The notes beneath the pieces were generated by a model, which was given only the letters and a program-made list of their open reading frames with translations, ran no database searches and was not told the DNA's origin. A stretch of DNA of 32,770 bases, taken from positions 1-32,770 of the forward strand of contig CALLHT010000014.1 in NCBI GenBank assembly GCA_938009335.1, given 5' to 3'. Numbering within the stretch: the first letter of the stretch is position 1; each line of letters opens with the position of its first letter. Made by a program: the position numbers and the translations under genes. The DNA is from an uncultured Rhizobiaceae group bacterium (GTDB taxonomy: Bacteria; Pseudomonadota; Alphaproteobacteria; Rhizobiales; Rhizobiaceae). This document shows, piece after piece, positions 16,390 to 24,613 of this stretch.

Positions 16390-17237
16390 AATTTGCCACT
16401 TATACAGCCAATGGCAAAACCCATTTTGGTGCGGTAACTAACGATGGGATGATTGCCCTAGATCATCAGTTTCCGCAGTGGGAAACTCTGAAGGAGGTAA
16501 TTGCGGCAGGTGCTCTTGATCAGTTGGCTGAGGCTGCTGACAACATGTCTGTTTCGCATGCTGAATTTGAGTATGAAATTCCTATTTCTAATCCGGGAAA
16601 GATAATCTGCGTCGGGGTGAATTTTCCTGATCGGAATGCCGAATACAAAGATGGGACCGAGCAGCCAAAGCACATGTCTTTGTTCCCCCGTTTTCCAAGT
16701 TCGTTTACCGGGCATGGTCGGCCGTTAATCCGACCACCTGAAAGTGAAAAACTAGATTACGAGGGCGAAGTCGCTGTTGTGATTGGTAAGCAAGGTCGGC
16801 GGATAGCTGCACCAGACGCATATGATCACATTGCAGCGCTCACACTTTGCAATGAAGGCACCATTCGCGACTGGGTGCGGCACGCGAAGTTTAATGTCAC
16901 TCAAGGAAAAAACTGGGATCATTCCGGCTCCATTGGCCCATGGCTTGTTCCCTTTGAGGACCCTTCTCAACTTGATGACGCTCGCATCATAACCCGTGTA
17001 AATGGCGAAGTTCGTCAAGACGACACTTTGAGCCGGATGATGTTTCCAATCCGCGAAGAGATTGCATATATTTCAACATTCACCACTGTGGAACCCGGCG
17101 ATATCATCATCACCGGAACACCGACAGGCGCAGGCGCACGGCTGGACCCACCTCAGTTTCTGAAACCGGGTGATGTGGTGGAAGTCGAAGTAGAAGGCAT
17201 CGGCACATTGAGAAATTCGATCGAGGACGAAGCATGA
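16386..17237 (+). CDS. Fumarylacetoacetate hydrolase family protein (HpaG-type isomerase/decarboxylase)
   Basis: This single-domain FAH-fold protein of 283 aa likely acts as 5-oxopent-3-ene-1,2,5-tricarboxylate decarboxylase and/or 2-hydroxyhepta-2,4-diene-1,7-dioate isomerase. The metal-binding motif is LDYEGEVAVVIG, and the C-terminal GDIIITGTPTGAGARLDPPQ is typical of FAH enzymes. The start is ATG 16386, which overlaps the decarboxylase TGA; the ORF-track start at 16371 is inside that gene. E. coli HpaG has two fused FAH domains doing the two steps, and here only one is present. It ends in an ATGA overlap with hpaH. Confidence 0.9.
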   Translation: MKFATYTANGKTHFGAVTNDGMIALDHQFPQWETLKEVIAAGALDQLAEAADNMSVSHAEFEYEIPISNPGKIICVGVNFPDRNAEYKDGTEQPKHMSLFPRFPSSFTGHGRPLIRPPESEKLDYEGEVAVVIGKQGRRIAAPDAYDHIAALTLCNEGTIRDWVRHAKFNVTQGKNWDHSGSIGPWLVPFEDPSQLDDARIITRVNGEVRQDDTLSRMMFPIREEIAYISTFTTVEPGDIIITGTPTGAGARLDPPQFLKPGDVVEVEVEGIGTLRNSIEDEA

Positions 17238-18034
17238 AACCCGCCGATCACGCAACAGCTGCCCGTGAACTCTTGCAAGCGGAAAAGACTAAAAATCAAA
17301 TTGGACTGCTCAGCGTGCAATACCCTGAAATTACTATGGATGATGCTTATGCGATCCAGAATGCGATTTTCGATCAAAAGATCGCGGAGGGGAGAAAGGT
17401 CGTTGGTTGGAAAATCGGCCTCACATCTAGAGCCATGCAAAATGCATTGAACATTGATATTCCCGATAGCGGTATTCTGTTCGACGACATGGTATTTGAT
17501 GATGGCGCCACCGTACCGAAGGGACGGTTTATTCAGCCAAGAATGGAAGCTGAGATTGCTTTCGTCATGAAAGAACCCCTCGGCGGTTCGAATATCAACC
17601 GTGATGACGTGATTGCAGCAACCGACTATGTTGCGCCATCGATTGAAATTCTAGATACAAGAATTTTACGCGTGGACCCTGAAACAGGTAAAACAAGGAA
17701 CATTTGCGATACGATTTCAGATAATGCTGCAAATGCAGGTATTGTGGTTGGTGCGCAACATCATGCCATCAATGCACATGATCTTCGCTGGGTCGGCGCA
17801 ATGGTCTTTTCGAATGGCAATATTGAGGAAACCGGCCTTGGCGCGGGTGTACTGAATGATCCGGTTGAAAGCGTTGTCTGGCTTGCAAGACGTATGGCGC
17901 AATACAATCAAAAGATCGAAGCGGGACAAGTGATTTTATCGGGTAGCTTCATTCGTCCGATTGAATGTCCATCGGGAACCGAAATTCACGCCGATTTTGG
18001 ATCCTTTGGGTCCGTGGATATTTCATTCTCCTAG
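17234..18034 (+). CDS. hpaH: 2-oxohept-4-ene-1,7-dioate hydratase
   Basis: Hydrates 2-oxohept-4-ene-1,7-dioate before aldol cleavage. The 266-aa protein has the hydratase/decarboxylase (MhpD/HpaH) pattern: VVGWKIGLTSRAMQNALNI, metal-site Glu residues in RFIQPRMEAEIAFVM, IEILDTRI, and the terminal GTEIHADFGSFGSVDISF. The start overlaps the FAH stop by 4 bases. It is the last gene of the rightward operon; the aldolase hpaI is not in this window. A decayed paralogue lies 2 kb downstream (20163-20344). Confidence 0.94.
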   Translation: MKPADHATAARELLQAEKTKNQIGLLSVQYPEITMDDAYAIQNAIFDQKIAEGRKVVGWKIGLTSRAMQNALNIDIPDSGILFDDMVFDDGATVPKGRFIQPRMEAEIAFVMKEPLGGSNINRDDVIAATDYVAPSIEILDTRILRVDPETGKTRNICDTISDNAANAGIVVGAQHHAINAHDLRWVGAMVFSNGNIEETGLGAGVLNDPVESVVWLARRMAQYNQKIEAGQVILSGSFIRPIECPSGTEIHADFGSFGSVDISFS

Positions 18035-18069
18035 GTTCTATCCCAAACATTTTGCTTGGTTGTCGCGTT

Positions 18070-20004
18070 CTATGTTTGCTCAATCATGAAGAAATCAAAG
18101 AATTTTGAGAGTTCTTCATGTGCGGTAATGGGCAGGATGTTGGCAACGTGCTGATCCGGCCTGACAATAACGACACATCCGTTTGTGCGATTTATGCCAC
18201 GCAGTTTATAAACATCGACCGCGCCTTGAGCATGGAAGACCTTTTCATAATCGCGTAGGCCATATTTGCCTTTCGCAGGGCGCAAATAGTCGTGCAATTC
18301 CGGCATTGAAATATCTGACTGCTGTACCACAATGTATGTATCAATGATCGCGTCAATGTCGGCGTTAGATGGCGTATATTTGCGAACAGGAGAGGTATCT
18401 GAGTTGGCTAGAAAATCGATCAGTTTGTAGGTCGATGATGATGTCTTTCTTGGATCTTCCTCATCACAAAAAATGAAGATACGCCAGCGGCCGTCTGCTT
18501 TGACTAGATGACCCAGATGCTGGCTACGACCATCGGCAAGCCTAATCGCTTCTGCAGAATGAAAACGTTGGCCAATGTTGAACCCAGTAGCCAGATGCTG
18601 ATTTTCCTGACCTGTGCAGATGTAGGATGGGAAATATTCAATTGACGTTCCAGCTACAAAACCGCTTTGGCGTTTCATGAATGCTTCAATTTCTGCCGTA
18701 TCAATTTTCGCCTTCTCGGATTGATCACCCGCAGTGGGGCGTGTTGCTACAAGTTTTGAAAGCTCCTTGTCGGCATTGATCAATTGCTGTGCAACCTTGC
18801 GTCGCTCGGTGCTGTATGTGTTCAGCAATTTTGGCTGGCTTTTTCCTTGAAGAACGGCAGCCAGTTTCCAACCCAGGTTAAACGTATCGGGTAAAGAGGT
18901 GTTCAACCCCCACCCCCCTTTGGGACTATGCGTATGACAAGCATCACCAGCGACAAAGGCCCGAGGAATAACCTCGTCAGAACTGCCTTCAGGACGATTG
19001 TCAAACCGATCTGCTATCCGTTGGCCTACAGAATATATCGACCACCAGGCGACCTCTTTGACATCCAACGTGTAAGGATTAAAGACTTTCTGCGCTTTTG
19101 CAATCAAGTCTTTCTCCGTTAGTTGGATTTCTGATGCACGTTTACCCGCATCAATCGAATCCAACTCGACATAAAAACGGATCAGATAGCCACCCTCGCG
19201 TGGGATGGTCATGACCGCTCCATGATCTTTTGACTGGATAAAACTCTTGATACGGATGTCTGGGAAATCCGTATTCAACAAAATGTCCATGACGCCCCAG
19301 GCTTTGTTCGCTGAATCGCCTTCAAGCGAAATATTCAGGCTTTTGCGAACCTGGCTTCTGCCACCATCGCTGCCGACGATAAAGCGTGCCTCAATCGTCT
19401 CGATCTTGCCTGCGCCATCGTCATCAATTCTCTTAAAGCGAGCCATTATCGGATAGGCATTCAAATCCTGCGCAAGATCATCGTCAATCTGTAAATCTAA
19501 AAATTCCCTGCTGTAGTGTGGGCGAAGATTAGAGACAGAATTCTCCATCCCTTGAGTGAGCAACTCATGCAGACGCGCCTGATTAACAATGCCATGTGTG
19601 AATTCCGACAATCCAGCCCTTGCGTCTGAAATTTTTTCAGTGCGTTTAATGTTTTGCGGGTTTGCTGCGTCCGGTTCCCAAAAGGTATTTTGTTTGAGCT
19701 GGTAGGTTTCCTTTACAACCATCTCGCTGCAGTTAAATGCCTCCATAATTTCTATCGTACGGCATGAAATACCATCAGCTCTCCCAAACAGCAGCGGTCC
19801 ATGCATCATATCAACGATGCATGTACGGATGTCTGCAAACTCAGACATCTGACGCGCCATGGTCAGGCCGGCGGGACCTGTGCCGACGATCAGTACATCT
19901 ACCTTTTCCGGCAAGTCTTCAATAGGAGGATTAGGATAGGGCTTTCTGGCAGCGTCAGGAACCTGGTAATTACCCGGCTTAAATCCATTCAAATGAAACT
20001 GCAT
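18070..20004 (-). CDS. FAD-dependent aromatic hydroxylase, phenol 2-monooxygenase / 3-hydroxybenzoate 4-monooxygenase type
   Basis: The 644-aa flavoprotein has the three marks of group A hydroxylases: VLIVGTGPAGLTMARQ (FAD), FIVGSDGGRSQVRK (DG motif) and RAFVAGDACHTHSPKGGWG (GD motif). A C-terminal thioredoxin-like domain is also present, as in phenol hydroxylase and MobA. Active-site segments GRADGISCRTIEIM and PREGGYLIRFYVELD also fit. NADPH and O2 would be used to add an ortho hydroxyl. Because no hpaBC is present, the most economical role is hydroxylation of 4- or 3-hydroxyphenylacetate to homoprotocatechuate. The usual GQGMN of relatives reads GWGLN here. It is convergent to hpaH, with its own promoter. 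The substrate is inferred. Confidence 0.92.
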   Translation of the reverse strand: MQFHLNGFKPGNYQVPDAARKPYPNPPIEDLPEKVDVLIVGTGPAGLTMARQMSEFADIRTCIVDMMHGPLLFGRADGISCRTIEIMEAFNCSEMVVKETYQLKQNTFWEPDAANPQNIKRTEKISDARAGLSEFTHGIVNQARLHELLTQGMENSVSNLRPHYSREFLDLQIDDDLAQDLNAYPIMARFKRIDDDGAGKIETIEARFIVGSDGGRSQVRKSLNISLEGDSANKAWGVMDILLNTDFPDIRIKSFIQSKDHGAVMTIPREGGYLIRFYVELDSIDAGKRASEIQLTEKDLIAKAQKVFNPYTLDVKEVAWWSIYSVGQRIADRFDNRPEGSSDEVIPRAFVAGDACHTHSPKGGWGLNTSLPDTFNLGWKLAAVLQGKSQPKLLNTYSTERRKVAQQLINADKELSKLVATRPTAGDQSEKAKIDTAEIEAFMKRQSGFVAGTSIEYFPSYICTGQENQHLATGFNIGQRFHSAEAIRLADGRSQHLGHLVKADGRWRIFIFCDEEDPRKTSSSTYKLIDFLANSDTSPVRKYTPSNADIDAIIDTYIVVQQSDISMPELHDYLRPAKGKYGLRDYEKVFHAQGAVDVYKLRGINRTNGCVVIVRPDQHVANILPITAHEELSKFFDFFMIEQT

Positions 20005-20065
20005 AGCTCGAATTTCCTCGTCTAATTCCTATTGAAGTCTGACGCGAATTTAGTTCACATGTTAA

Positions 20066-20094
20066 TTAATAAGAAAGATTGCCGTTTGTGACAA
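20066..20094 (-). promoter_or_regulatory. Promoter of the FAD monooxygenase gene
   Basis: On the minus strand TTGTCA (20089-20094) and TATTAA (20066-20071) are spaced by 17 bases. A single ACTTGT half-site, identical to one arm of the HpaR palindrome, overlaps the -35 box. A GAGGAAA ribosome site precedes the ATG. Confidence 0.55.
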
Positions 20095-20162
20095 GTGGAT
20101 TGGTGGGCAAGAATGAGAACAAATAATGTAGCTTGTTTTAACGGTGTTTAGGATAATGAAAG

Positions 20163-20344
20163 TCACATCCAGCCCCATACAGATACGCTTTCGTCACAAA
20201 AGGCCCTCAGTAGTTTTGAAAAAGTCACCCGTGGTTGGATCTATCGCAACCGACTATATAACACCGCTGATTGAACATCTTAATGGTAACGAAATTTATG
20301 CGGACTTCGGACCTTTTGGGGAAGTCAGCATCAACTTCGAATAA
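20163..20344 (+). pseudogene. Decayed hpaH-like hydratase remnant
   Basis: In the 343-base gap between the monooxygenase and the glutamine-synthetase-like gene, fragments match intact hpaH in the same order. CACATCCAGCC resembles its IQPR segment, and CGCTTTCGTCACAAAAGGCC its AFVMKEP segment (in a different frame). Then ATDYITPLIEHL corresponds to ATDYVAPSIEIL, followed directly by NEIYADFGPFGEVSINF versus TEIHADFGSFGSVDISF. About 100 central codons are missing and there is at least one frameshift. The 66-aa ORF at 20144 covers only part of it. It is diverged, so it is not a recent copy. Confidence 0.85.
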
Positions 20345-20347
20345 CGG

Positions 20348-21628
20348 TCAGATAAACGGTAGGTAGAAATCGCGTACTTCATCAACGCTTTTTCCCTGAA
20401 GTCTGCGAAATTCGTCGCGCTTCATGAAGATCATTGCGTCGCAGAGCAGGCTTCCGACCGAGTTTCGCAGTGCTACATCTGCATCAAGCGCATCCATAGA
20501 TTTATCAAGCGCGGAGGGGACATGTCGCCTCTCGCGCACATCTTCCATACCATCCAAGTCTTCAGCAGCCTGCAGTGGAAGCCTCCCTTCAACCCCAAGT
20601 TTGGCTGCTTGAAGAACCGCCGTTACAGCCAGATATGGATTGGTTGCACAATCTGCCATGCGATGTTCAAGACGAGCAGACTTTACTGATTTTGTCGAAC
20701 ATCGGGTTGTTACCAATCGATGATCATCCGCCCAATTGGCCCAATACCCTACCATACTGCCCGGGTTCAGTCGGTCGTAGGAATTTACCGTAGTTGCTAA
20801 CAGACCCGCCAGCGCTTCGTGGTGATGGATCAGTCCAGCCATTGAGTGCTTCGCCAAATTCGACAGTTCTCCAGTTGGAGCTATCGCATTTTGACCATCT
20901 GCATCATTGAAACTGAAGTTGACATGCAGGCCCGATCCACCACGATCGGGTATTGGCTTGGGAAGGTAGGTAAGAAGCAAACCGCGCTTTAAGGCTGCTT
21001 CTCGCGACATGGTTCTGAGTAAAAATGCGTCATCACATGCCTTGACTGGCGTGTCGAAGTTTAGCGTCAATTCGAACTGTCCATTGTCAAACTCGCCATT
21101 CATGCTTTCGATCGGCAAATCCATTGCATAGGCTGTTTCCCAGATTTCATCCATGACTCCGCGGGGATCATTGGCCGGACCCGTGCCGTACACAAATGCG
21201 CCCGGAGTATCGTAAGGACGCCAGACCCCATCATCGTCACGCTGAAAAAGATACGCTTCCGTTTCCAAACCAATCATTGGAGAGTAGCCCAATGATTGCC
21301 ATTCATCGACGGTTCTGATGAGTTGAGATCTTGCACACAGGCCAAAAGGGGCATCATCTACATGCAAATTGCCCAGAGCAATTTCGGTTCCAACCTGCCA
21401 GGATTTTCGTCGCTCTTCATCAAGAACCAGTTCCATATCCGGTAGGCCCTCATAATACCCACAACCAGGTATTGTAAGGAGATCGCGATCATACGAAACG
21501 GCAAAAGCACCGCGGGCGAATCCGATCCCGCCGCCTTTAGCAATTTTTTCAGGCACATATTTTCCGCGTGGAAGATTCAATAAATCGCAAAAAAGCGCGC
21601 GGGCTCTGGATGCTTTTTTTCCTGCCAT
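20348..21628 (-). CDS. Glutamine synthetase-like gamma-glutamylamide synthetase (PuuA-like)
   Basis: This type I glutamine-synthetase-fold ligase (426 aa) probably joins glutamate to an amine with ATP. It has the short beta-grasp segment FCDLLNLPRGKYVPE found in PuuA-type proteins, metal and glutamate residues in IGLETEAYLF and NGQFELTLNFD, the GGSGLHVNFSF loop, NSYDRLNPGSM, and the terminal ARLEHRMADCATNPYLA. No adenylylation Tyr motif is visible. It follows the P450 gene with an ATGA overlap and ends the leftward operon. Its coupling to a P450, a glutamine amidotransferase and a PuuC-like aldehyde dehydrogenase points to amine catabolism rather than ammonia assimilation. The amine is not known. 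Confidence 0.9.
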   Translation of the reverse strand: MAGKKASRARALFCDLLNLPRGKYVPEKIAKGGGIGFARGAFAVSYDRDLLTIPGCGYYEGLPDMELVLDEERRKSWQVGTEIALGNLHVDDAPFGLCARSQLIRTVDEWQSLGYSPMIGLETEAYLFQRDDDGVWRPYDTPGAFVYGTGPANDPRGVMDEIWETAYAMDLPIESMNGEFDNGQFELTLNFDTPVKACDDAFLLRTMSREAALKRGLLLTYLPKPIPDRGGSGLHVNFSFNDADGQNAIAPTGELSNLAKHSMAGLIHHHEALAGLLATTVNSYDRLNPGSMVGYWANWADDHRLVTTRCSTKSVKSARLEHRMADCATNPYLAVTAVLQAAKLGVEGRLPLQAAEDLDGMEDVRERRHVPSALDKSMDALDADVALRNSVGSLLCDAMIFMKRDEFRRLQGKSVDEVRDFYLPFI

Positions 21629-22863
21629 CAGTTTTTAACCTCGACCCTAACATCCAATTTCTTCACGCCGCATATGAAGTTTGAACGTGTCCAGCTTGGT
21701 TCTGAAATCGCTGTGATAGAGGTGATGCGTTTTACAAGTTCTTCAAGGACAATTCGAATTTCGAGTTTCGCCAGATGCATTCCTAAGCAAACGTGTGGAC
21801 CACCCTGGCCAAAAGCGAGGTGTCGATTGGGGGTTCTTGCGAAATCGGCTTCATCGGCGTTTGTGAAAACTTCTTCGTCCCGGCTTCCCGAAACGAACCA
21901 TAAAAGAACCTTGTCGCCTTTCCTGATCGTCTTGCCATGCAATGTGATGTCTTGCGTCGCAGTTCGGCGGAAATGCATAGTGGGCGAGGCAAGCCGGATA
22001 ACTTCATCGGCGACTGTATCCCAGCACTGGTCTGCCTGAAGCTGCTTCAGAAGTTCAGGCTGCGTTGCAAGCAAATAGAGTGACATCGCGATTGAATATC
22101 GTGTTGTATCATTCCCTGCGGCAACGAGCAGGCAGAAAAAGTTTTTAAAGTCGAGGCCATTCAGCCCGTCTTCATCACGAATTATTTTTGACAAGACACC
22201 GTCGTCAGAAATTGGCTTCGTGCCTGCGAGAATATCATCTGCATAATCATATAGCTCTACGCCTGCAGGGCTACGAAATGGCATCAGGCGATAGGCATCA
22301 GTATCCACCTTGTCGATGACATGCTGCGTGAAATCAGGATCTGTATTGCCGATTAATGCATCACCTTTTTCAACCAGCCAATTGAGGTCTTCATCCGGCA
22401 CGCCAAGAATTCGGCCCAACATCATCATTGGAAGTTGTTTTGCGATTGCCTCAACCGCATCAAACTCGGTTTTCTCGAGCGCTTTATCCACAATCTCACA
22501 CGCTAGCGTTCGGATAAGTTCCTCAAAGCGTGCAACAATCGGTTTGGCAAATGCCGGATTTACTTTCCGCCGCGTTGCTGAATGCTCTGGCGGGTCTGTT
22601 TCCTGAAAGGTGCGTCTTGCCAAGTACTCTTCGCGGGATTGATCTTCTATTCGAATGCCCTGACCGGAGCTGAAAAGCGTTGCTTCTCGGTTTGCGTAAG
22701 CGATATCTGCGTGACGAGTCAGTGACCAAAAGCCTTTCGCAGTGTCATCGCCTTCTGTCCAGGAGACCGGGTCTTCTTTGCGGAGGCGGGCGAACGTTTT
22801 GTGCGGAATTCCATTTGCAAAACTGTCATGATCAGCAAGATTTAGATAGCCGTCATCAATCAT
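21628..22863 (-). CDS. Cytochrome P450
   Basis: This soluble bacterial class I P450 (411 aa) has the I-helix oxygen-activation motif VAAGNDTTRYS, the K-helix ExxR (DEVIRLASP), and the heme-Cys loop HLAFGQGGPHVCLGMHLAK. I start it at ATG 22863, which overlaps the amidotransferase stop as ATGA; the upstream ATG at 22896 lies inside that gene. Its stop overlaps the GS-like start in the same way. Such P450s need a ferredoxin and reductase, and none is in the window. Context suggests that it hydroxylates or dealkylates the gamma-glutamylated amine made by the GS-like enzyme, but no substrate can be read from the sequence. Confidence 0.95.
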   Translation of the reverse strand: MIDDGYLNLADHDSFANGIPHKTFARLRKEDPVSWTEGDDTAKGFWSLTRHADIAYANREATLFSSGQGIRIEDQSREEYLARRTFQETDPPEHSATRRKVNPAFAKPIVARFEELIRTLACEIVDKALEKTEFDAVEAIAKQLPMMMLGRILGVPDEDLNWLVEKGDALIGNTDPDFTQHVIDKVDTDAYRLMPFRSPAGVELYDYADDILAGTKPISDDGVLSKIIRDEDGLNGLDFKNFFCLLVAAGNDTTRYSIAMSLYLLATQPELLKQLQADQCWDTVADEVIRLASPTMHFRRTATQDITLHGKTIRKGDKVLLWFVSGSRDEEVFTNADEADFARTPNRHLAFGQGGPHVCLGMHLAKLEIRIVLEELVKRITSITAISEPSWTRSNFICGVKKLDVRVEVKN

Positions 22864-23582
22864 TGCATTGCCCTTTTGAAGAACTGGGTGGACCACTGGG
22901 CAAAGAGCGCACCTTCTTGATGCTGGTCGAGACTTGAGTAAATTTTGTCGACATCCTCAAGCGGTAGTTTGTCTCGCGTGAAGTCCAAAACGCATCGCAT
23001 AAACGGATCACTAAATTCAGGGTGTGACTGTGTTGTGAAAATATGCTCTCCCTTGGAAAAACTGGAGATGCGGCATCTGTTGTTTGAACCAAGCAGCTCG
23101 CAATCTGGTGGCAAGTCAGTCACCTGATCTTCGTGAAAAACATACATCGGCACTTCTGTTTTCTGTGGCTCCATCCAAGGCTTGATTTGCTGATAGACGG
23201 TATTTTCAATGCCGACATTCCATCCGTTCTTTGCGCGTTCAACCTTGCCACCCAAAGCAAGTGCAATTGCCTGATGCCCGAAGCAAACGCCAAGGAGCGG
23301 CTTTTTTGCAGCATCACATTTTTTGATAAACTCTAATAGGTCCGGCATGAAGGCGTGGTCATCCAATACACTCAGCGGACTTCCTGTGATCATGTATGCA
23401 TCTTGTTCATCGATATCAGATGGGACTTCTCCACCGATTGTCATGTAGATGCGGTACTTAAAACGCTCTTCCTGCTCATCAAATAAGTCGCGAAAACGAT
23501 GAGCGTCATCTGGAAAGGCATCGCCAACTTCGACACTTTTGTCGTGGTTGGTTTGCAATATACCCAATCTTATTCGATCCAT
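22860..23582 (-). CDS. Class I glutamine amidotransferase family, candidate gamma-glutamyl amide hydrolase
   Basis: The 240-aa protein is a stand-alone GATase1 domain like the GMP-synthase-type amidotransferase family. The nucleophile Cys is in LLGVCFGHQAIALALGG and the His-Glu pair in TTQSHPEFSD; ITGSPLSVLDD forms the oxyanion-side loop. In gamma-glutamylation pathways (Puu, isopropylamine, aniline) a related hydrolase removes the glutamyl group, which I propose here. It lies between tctC and the P450 gene and is coupled to the latter. A hairpin in the 62-base gap to tctC may separate its expression from the binding protein. Confidence 0.9.
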   Translation of the reverse strand: MDRIRLGILQTNHDKSVEVGDAFPDDAHRFRDLFDEQEERFKYRIYMTIGGEVPSDIDEQDAYMITGSPLSVLDDHAFMPDLLEFIKKCDAAKKPLLGVCFGHQAIALALGGKVERAKNGWNVGIENTVYQQIKPWMEPQKTEVPMYVFHEDQVTDLPPDCELLGSNNRCRISSFSKGEHIFTTQSHPEFSDPFMRCVLDFTRDKLPLEDVDKIYSSLDQHQEGALFAQWSTQFFKRAMQ

Positions 23583-23611
23583 GAGTTTCTTATTTCTAAT
23601 TGAATAGAGGA

Positions 23612-23636
23612 AGCGACCGGCATGTCGCCGATCGCT
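23612..23636 (-). terminator. Intercistronic hairpin after tctC
   Basis: On the minus strand AGCGATCGGC-GACAT-GCCGGTCGCT forms a 10-pair stem with one G-U pair and a 5-base loop, just after the tctC stop. The following TTCCTCTATTC is only moderately T-rich. It could be a partial terminator or a 3' stabiliser that lets the binding protein exceed the downstream enzymes. Confidence 0.6.
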
Positions 23637-23644
23637 GATGGTTC

Positions 23645-24586
23645 TTAGTTGCCGATAATTTCACCGAGTTCGGCGTTCTTTGCGCGGTCTGCTTCGATCC
23701 GTGCTTGTGACTCAGATTGATTTTGCCAGTAAACGCGTACGCCAGAATCTTTCATCAATTTCTGTGCTTCATCGCCAGCCATAGTGGCTTTCGCAATCCC
23801 TGCAATCTTATCGATTACCTCTTGTGGTGTTCCTTTCTTGACGAAAAGACCATTCCACAATTCCAGATCATTGATGCCTGATTGAGCGGCAAGCGTTTGG
23901 ACACCTTCCAGTTTTCCAATTGGCTCAGAGCCAATATTTGCCAGAACATTCACGTCCTTCAAGCAGGGCTCAATCAGGGCAAGCGTGGTGTTGATGACGT
24001 CTGCATCGCCAGACGAGAGCGTGTTGCAATCCAACGCGTCAAACGCTGAATCGTCAGCAAACTCAAAGCCCATTTTCTTTGCGGCTGCAAAGCTGGCCCG
24101 GGTCGGTGTCAGTCCGGCTCCGAAGTGACCGAGAACCACATCGTTGTCTTTGGCGTGGGCTGCAAGTTCTGCCATGTTTGAGTATGGCGCATCGCCTTTT
24201 GCAGCAAGAACGAACGGATAGGTCATGAAAATGCCCACCGGTGTGAAGCTGTCTTTCTCAATGCCAATGTCGATGTTGGGGCCCACAATCGGAACACCGA
24301 TCACGAACGAACCGATCATTGATCCGTCCGCTGGTCCATTCAGGACCTCAAGTGCACCCGGGAATGGACCATCGCCACCGCCCGGTTTATTGACAACTGA
24401 AGCAGGCTTGCCGGTCGCTTCCTGCATGTCAGCGGCAATCATGCGTGTCAGGATGTCTTCAAAGTCACCTGGAGGCCAAGGCACTACGAACTGTACCGGA
24501 CCTTCGGGATATTCAGCCTGGGCTGGCAAACCCATGCCGAGTGCCATTACTGCGGTAATCGCAGCGGTTGCTAAAAGCTTTTTCAT
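23645..24586 (-). CDS. Tripartite tricarboxylate transporter substrate-binding protein (TctC family)
   Basis: This periplasmic solute receptor (313 aa) has a clear Sec signal peptide, MKKLLATAAITAVMALGMGLPAQA, followed by EYPEGPVQFVVPWPPGDFEDILTR, the typical TctC/Bug start. NKPGGGDGPFPGALEVLNGPADGSMIG is the family's anion-binding loop region. Bug proteins usually bind carboxylates or amides. The ribosome-binding site (GGGAGGA) is strong. It pairs with the tctB and tctA genes upstream in the operon. Confidence 0.95.
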   Translation of the reverse strand: MKKLLATAAITAVMALGMGLPAQAEYPEGPVQFVVPWPPGDFEDILTRMIAADMQEATGKPASVVNKPGGGDGPFPGALEVLNGPADGSMIGSFVIGVPIVGPNIDIGIEKDSFTPVGIFMTYPFVLAAKGDAPYSNMAELAAHAKDNDVVLGHFGAGLTPTRASFAAAKKMGFEFADDSAFDALDCNTLSSGDADVINTTLALIEPCLKDVNVLANIGSEPIGKLEGVQTLAAQSGINDLELWNGLFVKKGTPQEVIDKIAGIAKATMAGDEAQKLMKDSGVRVYWQNQSESQARIEADRAKNAELGEIIGN

Positions 24587-24613
24587 GTTTTCCTCCCTTA
24601 AAAGCTTGTAAAA

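Noticed and set aside
20005-20347. A genuine 66-aa gene at 20144-20344
   Set aside because: Its C-terminus and internal ATDY segment match hpaH in order with a deletion, and the upstream match continues in another frame, so it is a relic and not a small gene.
20348-21628. Housekeeping glutamine synthetase (glnA)
   Set aside because: The sequence is PuuA-like and shorter, lacks a visible adenylylation site, and is coupled to a P450 and a GATase, so ammonia assimilation is unlikely.
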